Shown one piece after another: positions 36,783-46,800 of a stretch of DNA of 64,000 nt. The DNA is from Occultella glacieicola. Its GTDB lineage: Bacteria; Actinomycetota; Actinomycetes; Actinomycetales; Beutenbergiaceae. Made by a program: the position numbers and the translations under genes. The notes under the pieces were generated by a model. The model did no database searches. It was not told the origin of the DNA and was given only the letters and a program-made list of their open reading frames with translations. Each line of letters begins with the position of its first letter. Position 1 is the stretch's first letter. The DNA lies in assembly GCF_004353825.1 (NCBI RefSeq), contig NZ_SMNA01000001.1:124001-188000 (forward strand), written 5' to 3'.

Positions 36783-39272
36783 GTGGCAGAAGGACGACGC
36801 CCCGGCGCGCCAGACTCCGGCGACCCGTCGACGCCGCCGACCCGTCGGAGCGTGCGTGCCCGCCAGTCCTCCAGCCCGTCCAGCCCCACCGAGCCCGCAG
36901 GCAAGCGGGCCGGCTCCGAGCGGCCCCCCGTGATCCCGCCCGCCGGCGGTGGCGCCGCGGCCCGCAACGGATCCTCGGCACAGTGGAAGAAGACCGCCTC
37001 GGCGCGCCCCTCGAGAACCGCCACCACCACGACCTCGGCAGCTGCGCCGTCGGGTCGGTCCGCCTCGAAGGGCGCCAGGGCCAAGAAGGGCTACAAGGGC
37101 CGGCCGTACCAGGAGCCGCGGCGGTTCTGGAACTACCCGCGACCGAACAAGGGTCCGATCCACCGCTGGCTTCCGAGCTGGCGGTTCGTCCTGGGCACCT
37201 TCGTGGCATTCCTGCTCCTGGGCGTCGGACTGTTCGTCTACGCCTATCAGACGATCGGCGTGCCGGAACCCGACGACGTCGCCATGGCCGAGGGCAGCAC
37301 CGTCTACTTCGCCGACGGCACCACCGAGATGGGCACGTTCGCCGAGGTGAACCGCGAGATCATCGCGACCGAGGAACTCCCCGAGTACGTCGGGCAGGCC
37401 GTCGTCGCATCGGAGGATCGACGCTTCTACTCCAACGCCGGGGTGGATCCGATCGGGATCCTGCGGGCGCTGTGGAACAACCTCCAGGGCAACCCGACCC
37501 AGGGTGGTTCGACCCTGACCCAGCAGTACGTCGAGCGGTACTACACGGGGCAGACCTCGAGCTACGCGGACAAGTTCCGGGAGGCCATCCTCGCGATCAA
37601 GATCGACCGCGAGCAGCCCAAGGACGAGATCCTGGGCAACTACATGAACACGATCTACTTCGGTCGCGGCGCCTACGGGATCGAGCGGGCCGCCCAGGAG
37701 TACTTCGGCCACTCGGCGGCCGAGCTGACCCTGTCCGAGTCGGCGCTGATCGCCGGCATCATCCCGTCGCCGTCCAACTGGGACCCGGCGGTGAGCCCGG
37801 AGCAGGCCGAACGGCGGTGGAACCGGACACTCGACTACATGGTCGAGTCCGGCTTCATCACCGCGGCCGAGCGCAACGCCCAGGAGTTCCCGGCCACCAT
37901 CGAGCCGACGCGTTCCGACACCTACGCCGGACCGACCGGCTACCTGTTGGAGATGGTGCGTGCCGAGTTGCTGGCGGCCGGGCTGACCGCGGACCAGATC
38001 GACGGCGGTGGCCTGGACATCGTCTCCACGATCGACCCCGAACTGCAGGCGGCGGCGATCACGGCCTCGCAGAACATGCCCGAGGACACCCCGGCGGGGG
38101 TCCGGGTGGCGCTGACCTCGATCGACAACGAGACCGGCGGGATCGTCGCCCTCTATGGTGGCGCCGACTACCTGACCGTCCAACGCAACGCCGCCACCCA
38201 GGACGTCGCCCAGGGCGGCTCGACGTTCAAGGTGTTCGGGCTGATCGCGGCGCTCGAGAACGGCGTCACGCTGGAGGACCGGTACGCCAGCTACTCCCCG
38301 ATGGACGTCGACGGGTACGAGGTCCGCAACTTCGACCGCGTCAACCGGGGCAACATCGATCTCGTCGAGGCGACCGAGAACTCCGTCAACACGGTGTACG
38401 TGCAGATGAACTCCGAGGTCGGCCCCGAGCACCTGGTCGACGTGGCGCACCGCCTGGGTCTGCCCGAGGAGACCGCGATCGAGGCGGTGCCCTCCAACGT
38501 GCTCGGCCCGGCGGCGCCGCATCCGGCCGACATGGCCGAGGCCTACTCCACGATCGCCTCCGGGGGCGTGCACCGGGACCGCTACATCGTCGCCTCCGCG
38601 ACGAACGGCGACGGTCAGGTCCTCTACATGGGGGGCTCGGAGGAGGAACGGGTGGTCGAGGCCGACGTGATCGCGGACGCGACGTACGCCATGCAACAGG
38701 TCGTGGAGAGCGGCACCGGCGAGACCGCGAGCGAGATCGGGCGGCCCGCGGCCGGCAAGACCGGGAGTTCCAACGACTACCGCTCGGCCTGGTTCGTCGG
38801 CTTCGTGCCGCAGATCACCACCTCCGTGGCCATGTACCAGGTGGGTGAGAACGGCGAGGAGGTCTCGATGGTGGACGGCTTCGGAGGGGTCAGCCCGATC
38901 TCCGGCGGCTCGTTCCCGACCGACATCTGGACCGAGTACATGACCACGGCCGTCGCGGACCTGCCCGTGGAGGACTTCCCGGACCGTACCGAGCCGGAGG
39001 CGCCGACCTGGGAGCCGACCGAGGAGCCGACGACCGAGGAGCCCACGGAGGAGCCGACCACGCCGGAGCCCACGGAGGAGCCGACCACGCCGGAGCCGAC
39101 CGAGGAGCCGACACAGGAGCCCACCGAGGAGCCGACGGAGGAACCGACGGACGAGCCCACCGGGACCCCGACGGACGAGCCGACCGATCCTCCGACGGAG
39201 GAGCCCACCAACGGCACCGGGGTGCCGGGCTGGGACGATCTGTTCGCTCCACCGGGTCGCAACGACCCCTGA
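36783..39272 (+). CDS. class A penicillin-binding protein (transglycosylase/transpeptidase)
   Basis: Bifunctional peptidoglycan polymerase and crosslinker. 829 residues from GTG 36783, chosen for its AGAGG Shine-Dalgarno sequence; an ATG 36 bases upstream is possible. A disordered basic N-tail of 130 residues precedes one membrane helix (about 134-157). The GT51 domain has EDRRFYSN (211-218, catalytic Glu) and GGSTLTQQ (241-248). The transpeptidase has STFK (480-483), SVN (534-536) and KTG (659-661). The C-terminus carries about 70 residues of TEEPT-type repeats, probably a wall-spanning spacer. It is divergent from padR-ino1. Confidence 0.96.
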   Translation: MAEGRRPGAPDSGDPSTPPTRRSVRARQSSSPSSPTEPAGKRAGSERPPVIPPAGGGAAARNGSSAQWKKTASARPSRTATTTTSAAAPSGRSASKGARAKKGYKGRPYQEPRRFWNYPRPNKGPIHRWLPSWRFVLGTFVAFLLLGVGLFVYAYQTIGVPEPDDVAMAEGSTVYFADGTTEMGTFAEVNREIIATEELPEYVGQAVVASEDRRFYSNAGVDPIGILRALWNNLQGNPTQGGSTLTQQYVERYYTGQTSSYADKFREAILAIKIDREQPKDEILGNYMNTIYFGRGAYGIERAAQEYFGHSAAELTLSESALIAGIIPSPSNWDPAVSPEQAERRWNRTLDYMVESGFITAAERNAQEFPATIEPTRSDTYAGPTGYLLEMVRAELLAAGLTADQIDGGGLDIVSTIDPELQAAAITASQNMPEDTPAGVRVALTSIDNETGGIVALYGGADYLTVQRNAATQDVAQGGSTFKVFGLIAALENGVTLEDRYASYSPMDVDGYEVRNFDRVNRGNIDLVEATENSVNTVYVQMNSEVGPEHLVDVAHRLGLPEETAIEAVPSNVLGPAAPHPADMAEAYSTIASGGVHRDRYIVASATNGDGQVLYMGGSEEERVVEADVIADATYAMQQVVESGTGETASEIGRPAAGKTGSSNDYRSAWFVGFVPQITTSVAMYQVGENGEEVSMVDGFGGVSPISGGSFPTDIWTEYMTTAVADLPVEDFPDRTEPEAPTWEPTEEPTTEEPTEEPTTPEPTEEPTTPEPTEEPTQEPTEEPTEEPTDEPTGTPTDEPTDPPTEEPTNGTGVPGWDDLFAPPGRNDP
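39000..39220 (+). repeat. Thr/Glu/Pro coding repeats in PBP tail
   Basis: Tandem 12-15-base units encoding EEPT, TPEPT and DEPT variants at the 3' end of the PBP gene, likely variable in copy number. Confidence 0.8.
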
Positions 39273-39486
39273 GCACACCCGCGCACACCCGTGCCACCGT
39301 GACGTTGTCCACACCCGCCGTCCCACGTCGGCCGTGGGTGCGGGGGTCCGGTAGGCTTGTCCGGTATTCCATCGGTCCGGTGCCGCGACCCACATCTGTG
39401 GGCCACGACCCCGGGCCGGGAGCACGCAGCACCCTCCTGTCGCGGAGAGACCGTGACCGTATAGTCCGAAGGAGGTGGGTTCAAGC

Positions 39487-39777
39487 ATGCGTCAATACGA
39501 ACTGATGGTGATTCTCGACCCCGAGATCGACGAGCGCACCGTTGCTCCGTCCCTGGACAAGTTCCTGGGCGTCATCGCCACTGGTGGTGGAACCGTCGAC
39601 AAGGTCGACATCTGGGGCAAGCGCCGCCTGGCATTCGAGATCGCGAAGAACTCCGAGGGCATCTACGCCGTCGTGAACCTGACCGCGACCCCCGAGCTCG
39701 CCCAGGAACTCGATCGTCAGCTCGGGCTCAATGAGTCCGTGCTCCGCACCAAGCTGATCCGTCCCGACGCGCACTGA
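39487..39777 (+). CDS. rpsF: 30S ribosomal protein S6
   Basis: 96 residues from ATG 39487 ([15 protein letters not shown]), preceded by a strong GGAGG. Family features [18 protein letters not shown] and the C-terminal RTKLIRP segment are intact. It heads the conserved rpsF-ssb-rpsR-rplI operon. A weak TAGGCT -10-like hexamer lies at 39352-39357, without a convincing -35. Confidence 0.97.
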   Translation: MRQYELMVILDPEIDERTVAPSLDKFLGVIATGGGTVDKVDIWGKRRLAFEIAKNSEGIYAVVNLTATPELAQELDRQLGLNESVLRTKLIRPDAH

Positions 39778-39813
39778 GCGCGACCCCGCAGCGCAACCGA
39801 AGAAGGAGCGTTC

Positions 39814-40374
39814 ATGGCAGGCGACACCGTCATCACAGTGATCGGAAACCTCACGGCCGACCCCGAACTGCGGTTCACCCCGTCGGGCGCAGCCGTGGCG
39901 AACTTCACGATCGCCTCGACCCCACGCCAGTTCGACCGTCAGTCGAACGAGTGGAAGGACGGCGACACCCTGTTCATGCGCTGCTCGATCTGGCGCGAGG
40001 CCGCGGAGAACGTGGCCGAGTCCCTGACCAAGGGGATGCGGGTGGTCGCTCAGGGCCGCCTCGTGCAGCGCTCCTACGAGACCCGTGAGGGCGAGAAGCG
40101 CACCGTCGTCGAGCTGCAGGTCGACGAGGTCGGCCCGTCGCTGCGGTACGCCAGCGCCAAGGTCACCCGCACCCAGCGCGGTGGCGGCGGTGGCGGTGGC
40201 GGCTACGGCGGCAACAGCGGTGGCGGTGGGAACTTCGGCGGCGGCGGTGGCTACGGCGGTAACAGCGGTGGCGGCAACAGCGGCGGTGGGAACAGCGGCG
40301 GCGGTAGTAACGCCCAGTCGGACGACCCGTGGGCAACCGGAGGCTCGAGCTTCGGCGACGAGCCCCCCTTCTAG
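39814..40374 (+). CDS. ssb: single-stranded DNA-binding protein
   Basis: Tetrameric OB-fold protein that coats single-stranded DNA. 186 residues: OB fold to about residue 115 ([41 protein letters not shown]), then a Gly-rich linker of short GGGN repeats and an acidic tip ending GDEPPF that recruits partner proteins. It is 36 bases after rpsF. Confidence 0.97.
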   Translation: MAGDTVITVIGNLTADPELRFTPSGAAVANFTIASTPRQFDRQSNEWKDGDTLFMRCSIWREAAENVAESLTKGMRVVAQGRLVQRSYETREGEKRTVVELQVDEVGPSLRYASAKVTRTQRGGGGGGGGYGGNSGGGGNFGGGGGYGGNSGGGNSGGGNSGGGSNAQSDDPWATGGSSFGDEPPF

Positions 40375-40436
40375 AACATCATCTTCAAGCGCGCGGCCAC
40401 CGGGCCCGACGCGCGAGTACCGAAGGAGTACCAACC

Positions 40437-40682
40437 ATGGCGAAGCGTGAGTCGCGCAAGCCCATCATCAAGAAGAAGGCGAACCCCCTCAAGGCCGTCA
40501 AGCTCGAGGGACCGATCGACTACAAGGACACCGTGCTGCTGCGGAAGTTCATCTCGGACCGCGGCAAGATCCGTGCGCGCCGCGTGACCGGTGTCAACGT
40601 CCAGCAGCAGCGTGAGATCGCCCGGGCCGTGAAGAACGCCCGTGAGATGGCTCTGCTGCCCTACTCGAGCTCTGCTCGCTGA
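40437..40682 (+). CDS. rpsR: 30S ribosomal protein S18
   Basis: 81 residues from ATG 40437, with GAAGGAG nine bases upstream. The conserved core reads [18 protein letters not shown] followed by the RRVTG and [19 protein letters not shown] motifs. There are no zinc-ligand cysteines, so it is the zinc-independent paralogue type. Confidence 0.97.
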   Translation: MAKRESRKPIIKKKANPLKAVKLEGPIDYKDTVLLRKFISDRGKIRARRVTGVNVQQQREIARAVKNAREMALLPYSSSAR

Positions 40683-40699
40683 GGCTGGAGGAGCACACC

Positions 40700-41146
40700 A
40701 TGAAGCTCATTCTCACCCACGAGGTCACCGGCCTCGGCACCCCCGGCGACGTGATCGAGGTCAAGGACGGGTACGCCCGCAACTACCTCCTCCCGCGCGG
40801 CCTGGCGACCGGCTGGACCAAGGGCGCCCAGAAGCAGATCGACCAGATCCAGGCGGCTCGGCGCAAGCGCGAGATCTCGACCATCGAGGACGCCCGTGCG
40901 GTTCGTGACTCGCTGCAGTCCAAGCCCGTGGTCGTGAAGGTCCGCGCCGGCAAGGGCGACCGGCTCTTCGGTGCGGTCACCACCACGGACATCACGGCGG
41001 CCATCGGGGCCGCCGGCGGTCCGTCCGTCGACCGCCGCAAGGTCGAGATCGGTAACCCGATCAAGTCCCTCGGCACCCACTCGGTGAAGGTCCGCCTGCA
41101 CGCGGACGTCTCCGCGACGGTGGACATCCAGGTCGTCCCGGCCTGA
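40700..41146 (+). CDS. rplI: 50S ribosomal protein L9
   Basis: 148 residues: N-terminal domain ([34 protein letters not shown]), the long connecting helix and the C-terminal domain ending [15 protein letters not shown] upstream fixes the start. In most actinobacteria dnaB follows; here a terminator and a CIS locus follow instead. Confidence 0.97.
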   Translation: MKLILTHEVTGLGTPGDVIEVKDGYARNYLLPRGLATGWTKGAQKQIDQIQAARRKREISTIEDARAVRDSLQSKPVVVKVRAGKGDRLFGAVTTTDITAAIGAAGGPSVDRRKVEIGNPIKSLGTHSVKVRLHADVSATVDIQVVPA

Positions 41147-41164
41147 CCGCAGGTCCAGTTCCAC

Positions 41165-41203
41165 CCGTGAGGGCCCGGCGTCGTTGACGCCGGGCCCTCA
41201 CGG
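41165..41203 (+). terminator. strong terminator hairpin after rplI
   Basis: Perfect 18-bp stem (41165-41182 with 41186-41203) and a GTT loop, followed by CTTT. It separates the ribosomal operon from the convergent CIS genes. Confidence 0.85.
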
Positions 41204-41226
41204 CTTTCCACCCAGCGGCATCCAGG

Positions 41227-41541
41227 TCAACCGCCGATGATGACCGTGGGGCAGCCCGGGCCGGGCGCGATCGGCGTTCCGTGGGTGCTCAGATCCCCGA
41301 GCCTGGCCGCTGGGAAGTTGCCGATCATCACGGTCATCGAGCCCATCGCGATCCCGTTCGGGGGACCGACGCAGGCGATCCCGCCGGGGAGGCCGTTCGC
41401 CACTGCCGCGGGCATGTTCCCGATGAGCACCGTCGGGACGCTGGCCACCGGCGTGATCGGTCCACCCACGTGCGGCTTCGGTCCGTCGAAGAGCGGGCAC
41501 AGGGCCGAGTCTCCGGCGCGCAGGGCAGGTCCGGTCGGCAC
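41227..41541 (-). CDS. PAAR-domain spike-tip protein of the CIS
   Basis: 104 residues with repeated Gly/Pro-rich PAAR-type strands (GGPITPVASVPTVLIGNMPA, VMIGNFPAARLGDLSTHGTP, CPTVIIGG) that fold as a sharp cone on the VgrG trimer. Equivalent of Pvc10. The three histidines/cysteine that bind the tip metal are plausible but I cannot assign them all. It starts ten bases after the membrane protein gene on the minus strand, opposite to the other structural genes. Confidence 0.85.
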   Translation of the reverse strand: MPTGPALRAGDSALCPLFDGPKPHVGGPITPVASVPTVLIGNMPAAVANGLPGGIACVGPPNGIAMGSMTVMIGNFPAARLGDLSTHGTPIAPGPGCPTVIIGG

Positions 41542-41550
41542 CGCGCGCCC

Positions 41551-42882
41551 CTAGGGCGCCGCCGGCGGCGCCGGTACGGCGTTCGTGCCGCCGAGCAGCA
41601 CGGCCGTGTCGCAGGCGGCCGGAGGCGTCTCCACCCCGGGCGGCGCGCCCACCTGGCGGCAGTCGACCTCCACGACCAGCGACTCGCCGTCAGGCACCAC
41701 GAGCGGTGACTGGAAGTGGAAGTCGACTGTCCGGAAGTTCTCGAGGGCGAGGTCGAACACGACGTCCTCCCCGTGCCGGACCACGACCCGGCCGAAGTCG
41801 CCCTGGGGGTTCGAGAACACCCAGTCGGTCACCCGGAGGGTGGTGTCGGCGGGGACGGTGTGCGAGGCGGAGGTCGTGCTGCCGCCCTGACCGTCGGCGA
41901 CCTCCAGCCGGATGCTCGCCGGCGTCACGATCTCCGAGCCGCCGATCACCGACGCCACCGCATCCTCGACCTCGACCACACGCTCCTCGGCCGCGGCGGC
42001 GGAGTTGCCCGCGGTCTCGGCGGCGGATTGCGCACCCTGGGCAGCCTGTTGGGCCTGTTCCGCGGCCTGCTGGGCCTGCTCGGCCGCCTCGACGGCCTCC
42101 TGGCGTTCCTCCGCCACGGCGGCCTGGGCGGCCGACTCGATCGTGGGTTGCAGCACCGTGAACCAGAGCAGGGCGAGCAGGGCGAGCAGCGCCAGGAGTG
42201 CGAGCAGGGCCTTGAAGAACCACTTCGGCAGGATCGCCGTCTGCACATGCGAACCGTCCAGCGCCACCGGCGTGGTGGACTCGGTGGCAGCGGAGACCAC
42301 GAACGGGTGCGTCACGTCCGCGCCACGCCAGAACGACCTGATCGGCTTGACGTGCACCTTCGCGAAGGCGGCCTGCCCCGGATCGACGACCAGCTGCGGC
42401 GGCTGGATCCGGAAGATGAGGGCCGACTTGTCGTCGGTGCCGGCCAGGTTCACCGTCACCGGGACGTTGCCGCGGTTGTCCACGGCGACCTGGTGGGTGG
42501 CACCGCGGCGGCCGTGCGAGGATCGCGGGACGAGTTCGGCGGTCGTGTCGAGGTAGGGCAGGACCTCGACGACGCCCTCGGGAATCACCGCCTCCTCGGG
42601 ATGCTCCATTGGCACCACGCGCACACCGAAGTCGAACGAGCCGGCCGGGACCGTCCCGTCCTTCGGCGGCCGGAACGTGATCGACGCCGTCGTTGAGGTG
42701 TCCGGGTACAGACCGTCGATCTGCGCCGGCTCCACGGTCGCCCACGCGCCGGGGGTCCCGAGCACCTCGATCCGGTAGCCCTCGACGATCGTGCCGGTGT
42801 TGCGGATGCTCAGCGGCACCACGGCCTCCGAGCCCGCATCCAGCCGCAGGCTCGTGGAGTCGAGTTTCGCCAAGGTGGTCAT
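41551..42882 (-). CDS. CIS-associated membrane protein with Ig-like domains and coiled coil
   Basis: 443 residues from ATG 42882. Residues 1-210 form two beta-sandwich (COG1470-like) repeats, first with SLRLDAGSEAVVPLSIRNTG, then HQVAVDNRGNVPVTVNLAG. There is no signal peptide, so they probably face the cytoplasm. One membrane helix (221-245, Leu/Ala-rich) follows, then an Ala/Gln/Glu coiled coil (248-308) and a C-terminal beta domain (about 315-430). The layout resembles, as I recall it, the Streptomyces CIS membrane protein CisA. It is upstream of the PAAR gene and divergent from luxR. A docking role at the membrane is inference. Confidence 0.7.
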   Translation of the reverse strand: MTTLAKLDSTSLRLDAGSEAVVPLSIRNTGTIVEGYRIEVLGTPGAWATVEPAQIDGLYPDTSTTASITFRPPKDGTVPAGSFDFGVRVVPMEHPEEAVIPEGVVEVLPYLDTTAELVPRSSHGRRGATHQVAVDNRGNVPVTVNLAGTDDKSALIFRIQPPQLVVDPGQAAFAKVHVKPIRSFWRGADVTHPFVVSAATESTTPVALDGSHVQTAILPKWFFKALLALLALLALLALLWFTVLQPTIESAAQAAVAEERQEAVEAAEQAQQAAEQAQQAAQGAQSAAETAGNSAAAAEERVVEVEDAVASVIGGSEIVTPASIRLEVADGQGGSTTSASHTVPADTTLRVTDWVFSNPQGDFGRVVVRHGEDVVFDLALENFRTVDFHFQSPLVVPDGESLVVEVDCRQVGAPPGVETPPAACDTAVLLGGTNAVPAPPAAP

Positions 42883-42910
42883 GGCCTCGACCGTATTCCC
42901 GCGGACACCC

Positions 42911-42924
42911 CGGGCGATCGCCCG
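42911..42924. promoter_or_regulatory. 14-bp palindrome in the divergent CIS promoter region
   Basis: CGGGCGATCGCCCG, a perfect palindrome between the membrane protein gene and the luxR gene. It may be an operator; chance is possible at this GC content. Confidence 0.35.
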
Positions 42925-43051
42925 CGAGGCGGGCCATCGGGGCAACGCTTCTGCCCGGTGAGTCAGCGTTGATTGCACGATCAGTGCGCTGAGCACACTG
43001 GTGCCCGAGCACCCGGTATCGGACATCGGGTGGGGGATGGGACAACTGGAC

Positions 43052-43675
43052 ATGGAACGCGTAGAGGTATGGGTGAGTGCCCGAGATCCGATCTCGGAGG
43101 CGGGCGTGGTGAGTGCGCTTCGGCCGCGGCCCGAGGTTCGGGTGCTGCGGGCCGATGAGGCGGATGACGCCCGGGTGGTCGTGGTCGTCACGGATGCGGT
43201 CGACGAGGATGCGCTCCGGATCATCCGCGTGGTGCATCGTCGAGGGCTCAGCAGGCCGGTCCTGGTGGCCGGGAGCCTGGACGGTTCGGATGTGGTCACC
43301 GCCGTGGAGGCCGGGGCAGTCGGGCTGGTACGTCGCAGTGAGGCGACGCCGGACCGGTTGATCCAGGTGATCACGGGGGCTGCCGTCGGGGAGGGTAGCG
43401 TCCCGCCGGATCTACTCGGCCGGCTGCTCGATCAGGTGGGCACGTTGCAGCGCCAGGTGCTGCGTCCCCGCGGCCTGACGTTCACCGGTCTGGCCACCCG
43501 GGAGATCGAGGTGCTGCGACTGATCGCCGACGGTCTGGACACCGCCGAGATCGCCGAGCACCTGGCCTACTCGGAGCGAACCGTGAAGAACGTGTTGCAT
43601 GACGTCACGACCCGGCTGCAGCTGCGGAACCGGTCGCACGCCGTCGCGTACGCGCTGCGCGAAGGCCTGATCTAG
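43052..43675 (+). CDS. LuxR/NarL-type transcriptional regulator of the CIS locus
   Basis: 207 residues from ATG 43052; a GTG at 43001 and an ATG at 43037 are in-frame alternatives. The N-terminal receiver-like domain (MERVEVWVSARDPISEAGVV) lacks the usual acidic pair and conserved Lys, so phosphorylation is doubtful. The C-terminal LuxR helix-turn-helix is typical: LATREIEVLRLIADGLDTAE, IAEHLAYSERTVKNVLHDV. No sensor kinase is adjacent. A regulator gene at this place, divergent from the membrane protein and ahead of the structural genes, suggests it controls the CIS. Confidence 0.88.
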   Translation: MERVEVWVSARDPISEAGVVSALRPRPEVRVLRADEADDARVVVVVTDAVDEDALRIIRVVHRRGLSRPVLVAGSLDGSDVVTAVEAGAVGLVRRSEATPDRLIQVITGAAVGEGSVPPDLLGRLLDQVGTLQRQVLRPRGLTFTGLATREIEVLRLIADGLDTAEIAEHLAYSERTVKNVLHDVTTRLQLRNRSHAVAYALREGLI

Positions 43676-43693
43676 GCGACCTCGGCGGGCGGG

Positions 43694-43719
43694 GGTGGGT
43701 GCCCGATCGGGCACCCACC
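43694..43719 (+). terminator. perfect palindrome after luxR (terminator or operator)
   Basis: A 26-base perfect palindrome centred on GATC, 18 bases after the luxR stop, core GGGTGCCCGATCGGGCACCC. It could terminate luxR transcription. Related sequences at 50160 and 51023 upstream of other CIS genes suggest an operator instead. Confidence 0.65.
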
Positions 43720-43845
43720 GGTGCCTAGAGGGCGGTCCGGGTGCGGCTCCCGCGGTCGGGCGGGGCACGGCACCGTGGGTTCGATGCGGCGGCCGGCCTG
43801 TCGGCCGAACCGGACGAGGACGAGCAGGAGTCGGGAAAGAGGTCC

Positions 43846-46800
43846 ATGGCACGCATGCTGGCGGTGACCGCTGCGCTGGGGCTGCTCGCCCCGGGCGCGG
43901 TCGCAGCCGTGCCCATGCCTCCGGTCACGGCCGAGTTGCCGGCGCCCGACGCGGCCTCGACGCGGGTCGCGTTCACCGAGCGCGGCGCTGGTCTCGGCCA
44001 GGCCGCGTGGAGCGTCCTCACCCCAGGTCAACTCGTCGGACCGGACGTGGAACTGCTCGAGGGCCGGGAGCAGGATTACGAGTTGTCCGTGACCCACGTG
44101 CAGTCGCCGCCGGAGGCCGTCTCCTCGTTCATCAGCACCCGCGATTCCGACGTGGGCGACGTCTACGTGCAGGGTGCCGAGGGCCCGGCGGTCCGGATCA
44201 CGTGCGACGAGGCCCGGGTCTCGCACCCGGTCGTGTCCCCGGACGGGCTGAGCGTCGCCTACTCCACCAGTGTGGACGACGGGCCGTGGCGGATCGTGGT
44301 CGCCGACATCGACGATCCACCGTGCACTGGGGGGACCGCGCCGGCGATCTCCGAGGGCGACTGGGACGACCTTTGGCCGGCCTGGCTGCCCGGATTCGGA
44401 AGCGAGACCCTGGTGTTCTCCTCCACCCGGCACGACCCGCTGGGGGACATCTACATGATCGACCGTGGGAAGGATCTCCTGTACCGGATCACGGAGGACC
44501 CCGGCGCGGACACCCAGCCCGCAGTCGGGGAGGTCGGCAACACGGTCGCGCTTGCGTTCACGACCACCCGGTTCCGCGCCGACGGCTCCCTCGCCGTCGT
44601 GGATCTGTTCGCCACGTCGCCGGAGGAACTCGAGGAGGCCGGCGAGATCGTCAGCCCGTTCAGCGGGACCATCGACCAGAGCAGCGAGCCGACCTGGGGC
44701 GTCAACGCGAACGAGGGTGTGGATGCGACGTTGTTGTACACGGGCACCAGGTACGACCCGTACGGCGACATCTTCTCGATCGACGTCACGGAAGAGGTCG
44801 AGTCGGAGTTCGGGACCCTGGCGTTCTCATCCGCAGGTCAGGTCGCGGAGGTATTCAGCCGCACCGATCGCGAGCCGCGGGCCGCCCCGTACTCGGAATC
44901 GCATCCGGCCTGGACGGTGACCCCGGGTGACGAACAGGAGGTCGGCGAGGACACCCGGGTGATCACGGCGACGTTCGGTGCGGCACAGTCGGACATCGGC
45001 GTGGTCGGCGCAGACGGTGCCGGGCGCGAGAGGCTGCCGGCGTCGACCGTCGACGTCGACGACGGCGGACCGGCTTACTCGCCGGACGGCGCCTGGGTGG
45101 TGTTCAGTTCGACGGTCACGGCGGAGGACGGGCGGGAGGGCGCTCGCCTCATGCTGGCTGCCGCCGACGGGAGCGTCGTGACTCCTCTCAACTATGCGTG
45201 GGACCCGGGGGTACCGCCCGGCTCGGAGGGCGAGGGGAGCCCGCCTGCCATCGACATCCATCCGGCCTGGTCCCCGGACGGGACCCGGATCGCGTTCGAG
45301 CGGATCTACCAGGGTGAGAGCGACGGGCAGGAGTTCCGGACGACCGAGGTCCTGATCGCGGACTTCGTGCCGGAGCCCGCCGGTGGCGACGTCCCGGTCG
45401 CCGCCACGCTATCGGTTCCCGGATACGGCAATCCGGACTGGTCACCGGACGGCCGCTACCTCGTCACGGCGGGGAGTCTCGAGCTGGCGGCGTACTCGGA
45501 CGTGGCGATCGTCGACCTTCAGGATCCAGATCCGGAGACCGCCCTCACGGGGCTGCAGTATGTGCCGCAGGGCTGCGGATCCGACGGCTGTCTGCCGGTC
45601 GGGGTCAACGGTCGCGCGCCGGCCTGGTCCCCGGACGGACGCACCCTGGCAATCGCCAACGTGTCGGTCCTCGGCCTCTCGAGCCTCGGGACGCGGGCCA
45701 TCTCTCCCGATGGCGAGACGACGCCCATCGCGCTGTTCACCGTGGACCCCGACGACCCGACCGCTCCGAGTCTCGAAGCGACACCGCTGGTGGGCTTCGA
45801 CGACCAGGGTCTGCCGACCCCGAGCCGCGCCGAACTGTCCAATGCGACCGATCCGGCCTGGTCCCCGGACGGCTCGGAGATCTATCTGGCCGGCCAACCC
45901 GCCGGCCTCGCCGACGACTGGGGAATCTACGCGATCCGGCCCGACGGAACCGGACTGCGGGAGGTGGCCCAGGGGCCCGGCCCGGAGATCGCCCCCGACG
46001 TCCAGCCCGACGTGGACCTGTCCCTGGCCATGACGGCGAGCCCGAACGTCGTCCCGGTGGGCGGCGCGAGCACCCTCACCCTGACGGTCCGCAACGAGGG
46101 CCTGCAGAGCGTCGGCACCTATCGGGTGCTCCTCGAGGCTCCCGCGGAGCTGCAGTTCGGCGAGCCACCGGCCGGGTGCACGGTCGACGACCTGGTGCTC
46201 ACCTGTGTCCCCACCGAGCCGATCGCACCGCTCGGCGTGAGCATCCTCGAGATCGCCGTGATCGGCCGGGTCCCGGGCACGACCGCGGAGGTGAGTGCGG
46301 TGGTGCTCCCGGGCGGACCGGACCGGGACGCCGACAACAACACCGTCTCGACCACGATCACCGTCACCGGCACCAGCATCGGCACCCAGGAGGCCGACCT
46401 GGACCTGAACCTCGCCGTCACCCCGCCGACCGGGTGGGTCGGCGGCCAACCGATGATCGCCAGGATCACGGTCACCAACAACGGTCCCGAGGCGATCACG
46501 AGCGCGACGGTCACGACCGGCTTCCCGGCCACCGTCGTCCCGACCGCTCTCGCGATCACGTCGACGGCCCCGGAGGATCTCGGCCCGCCCGTCGACCTCA
46601 CGGACCCCGTCACGGTCGCCTGCCTCACCGCGGCCGGGGCGTGCCCGATCGGGCCGCTCCTCGCGGGCGACTCCGTGGTGCTCGAGGCGAGCCTGCTCCC
46701 GGTCGGGCCGGCGGGCACCGGCGAGGTCACCGCGACCGTAGCCCTGGATCCGGCCGCCGCCCGGGTGGACGTGGACCCGGGCAACGACGCGGCGACCGCC

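Noticed and set aside
36612-39488. 958-codon minus-strand frame over the PBP gene
   Set aside because: The plus strand encodes clear GT51 and transpeptidase motifs; the antisense translation is Arg/Gly/His-rich without domains.
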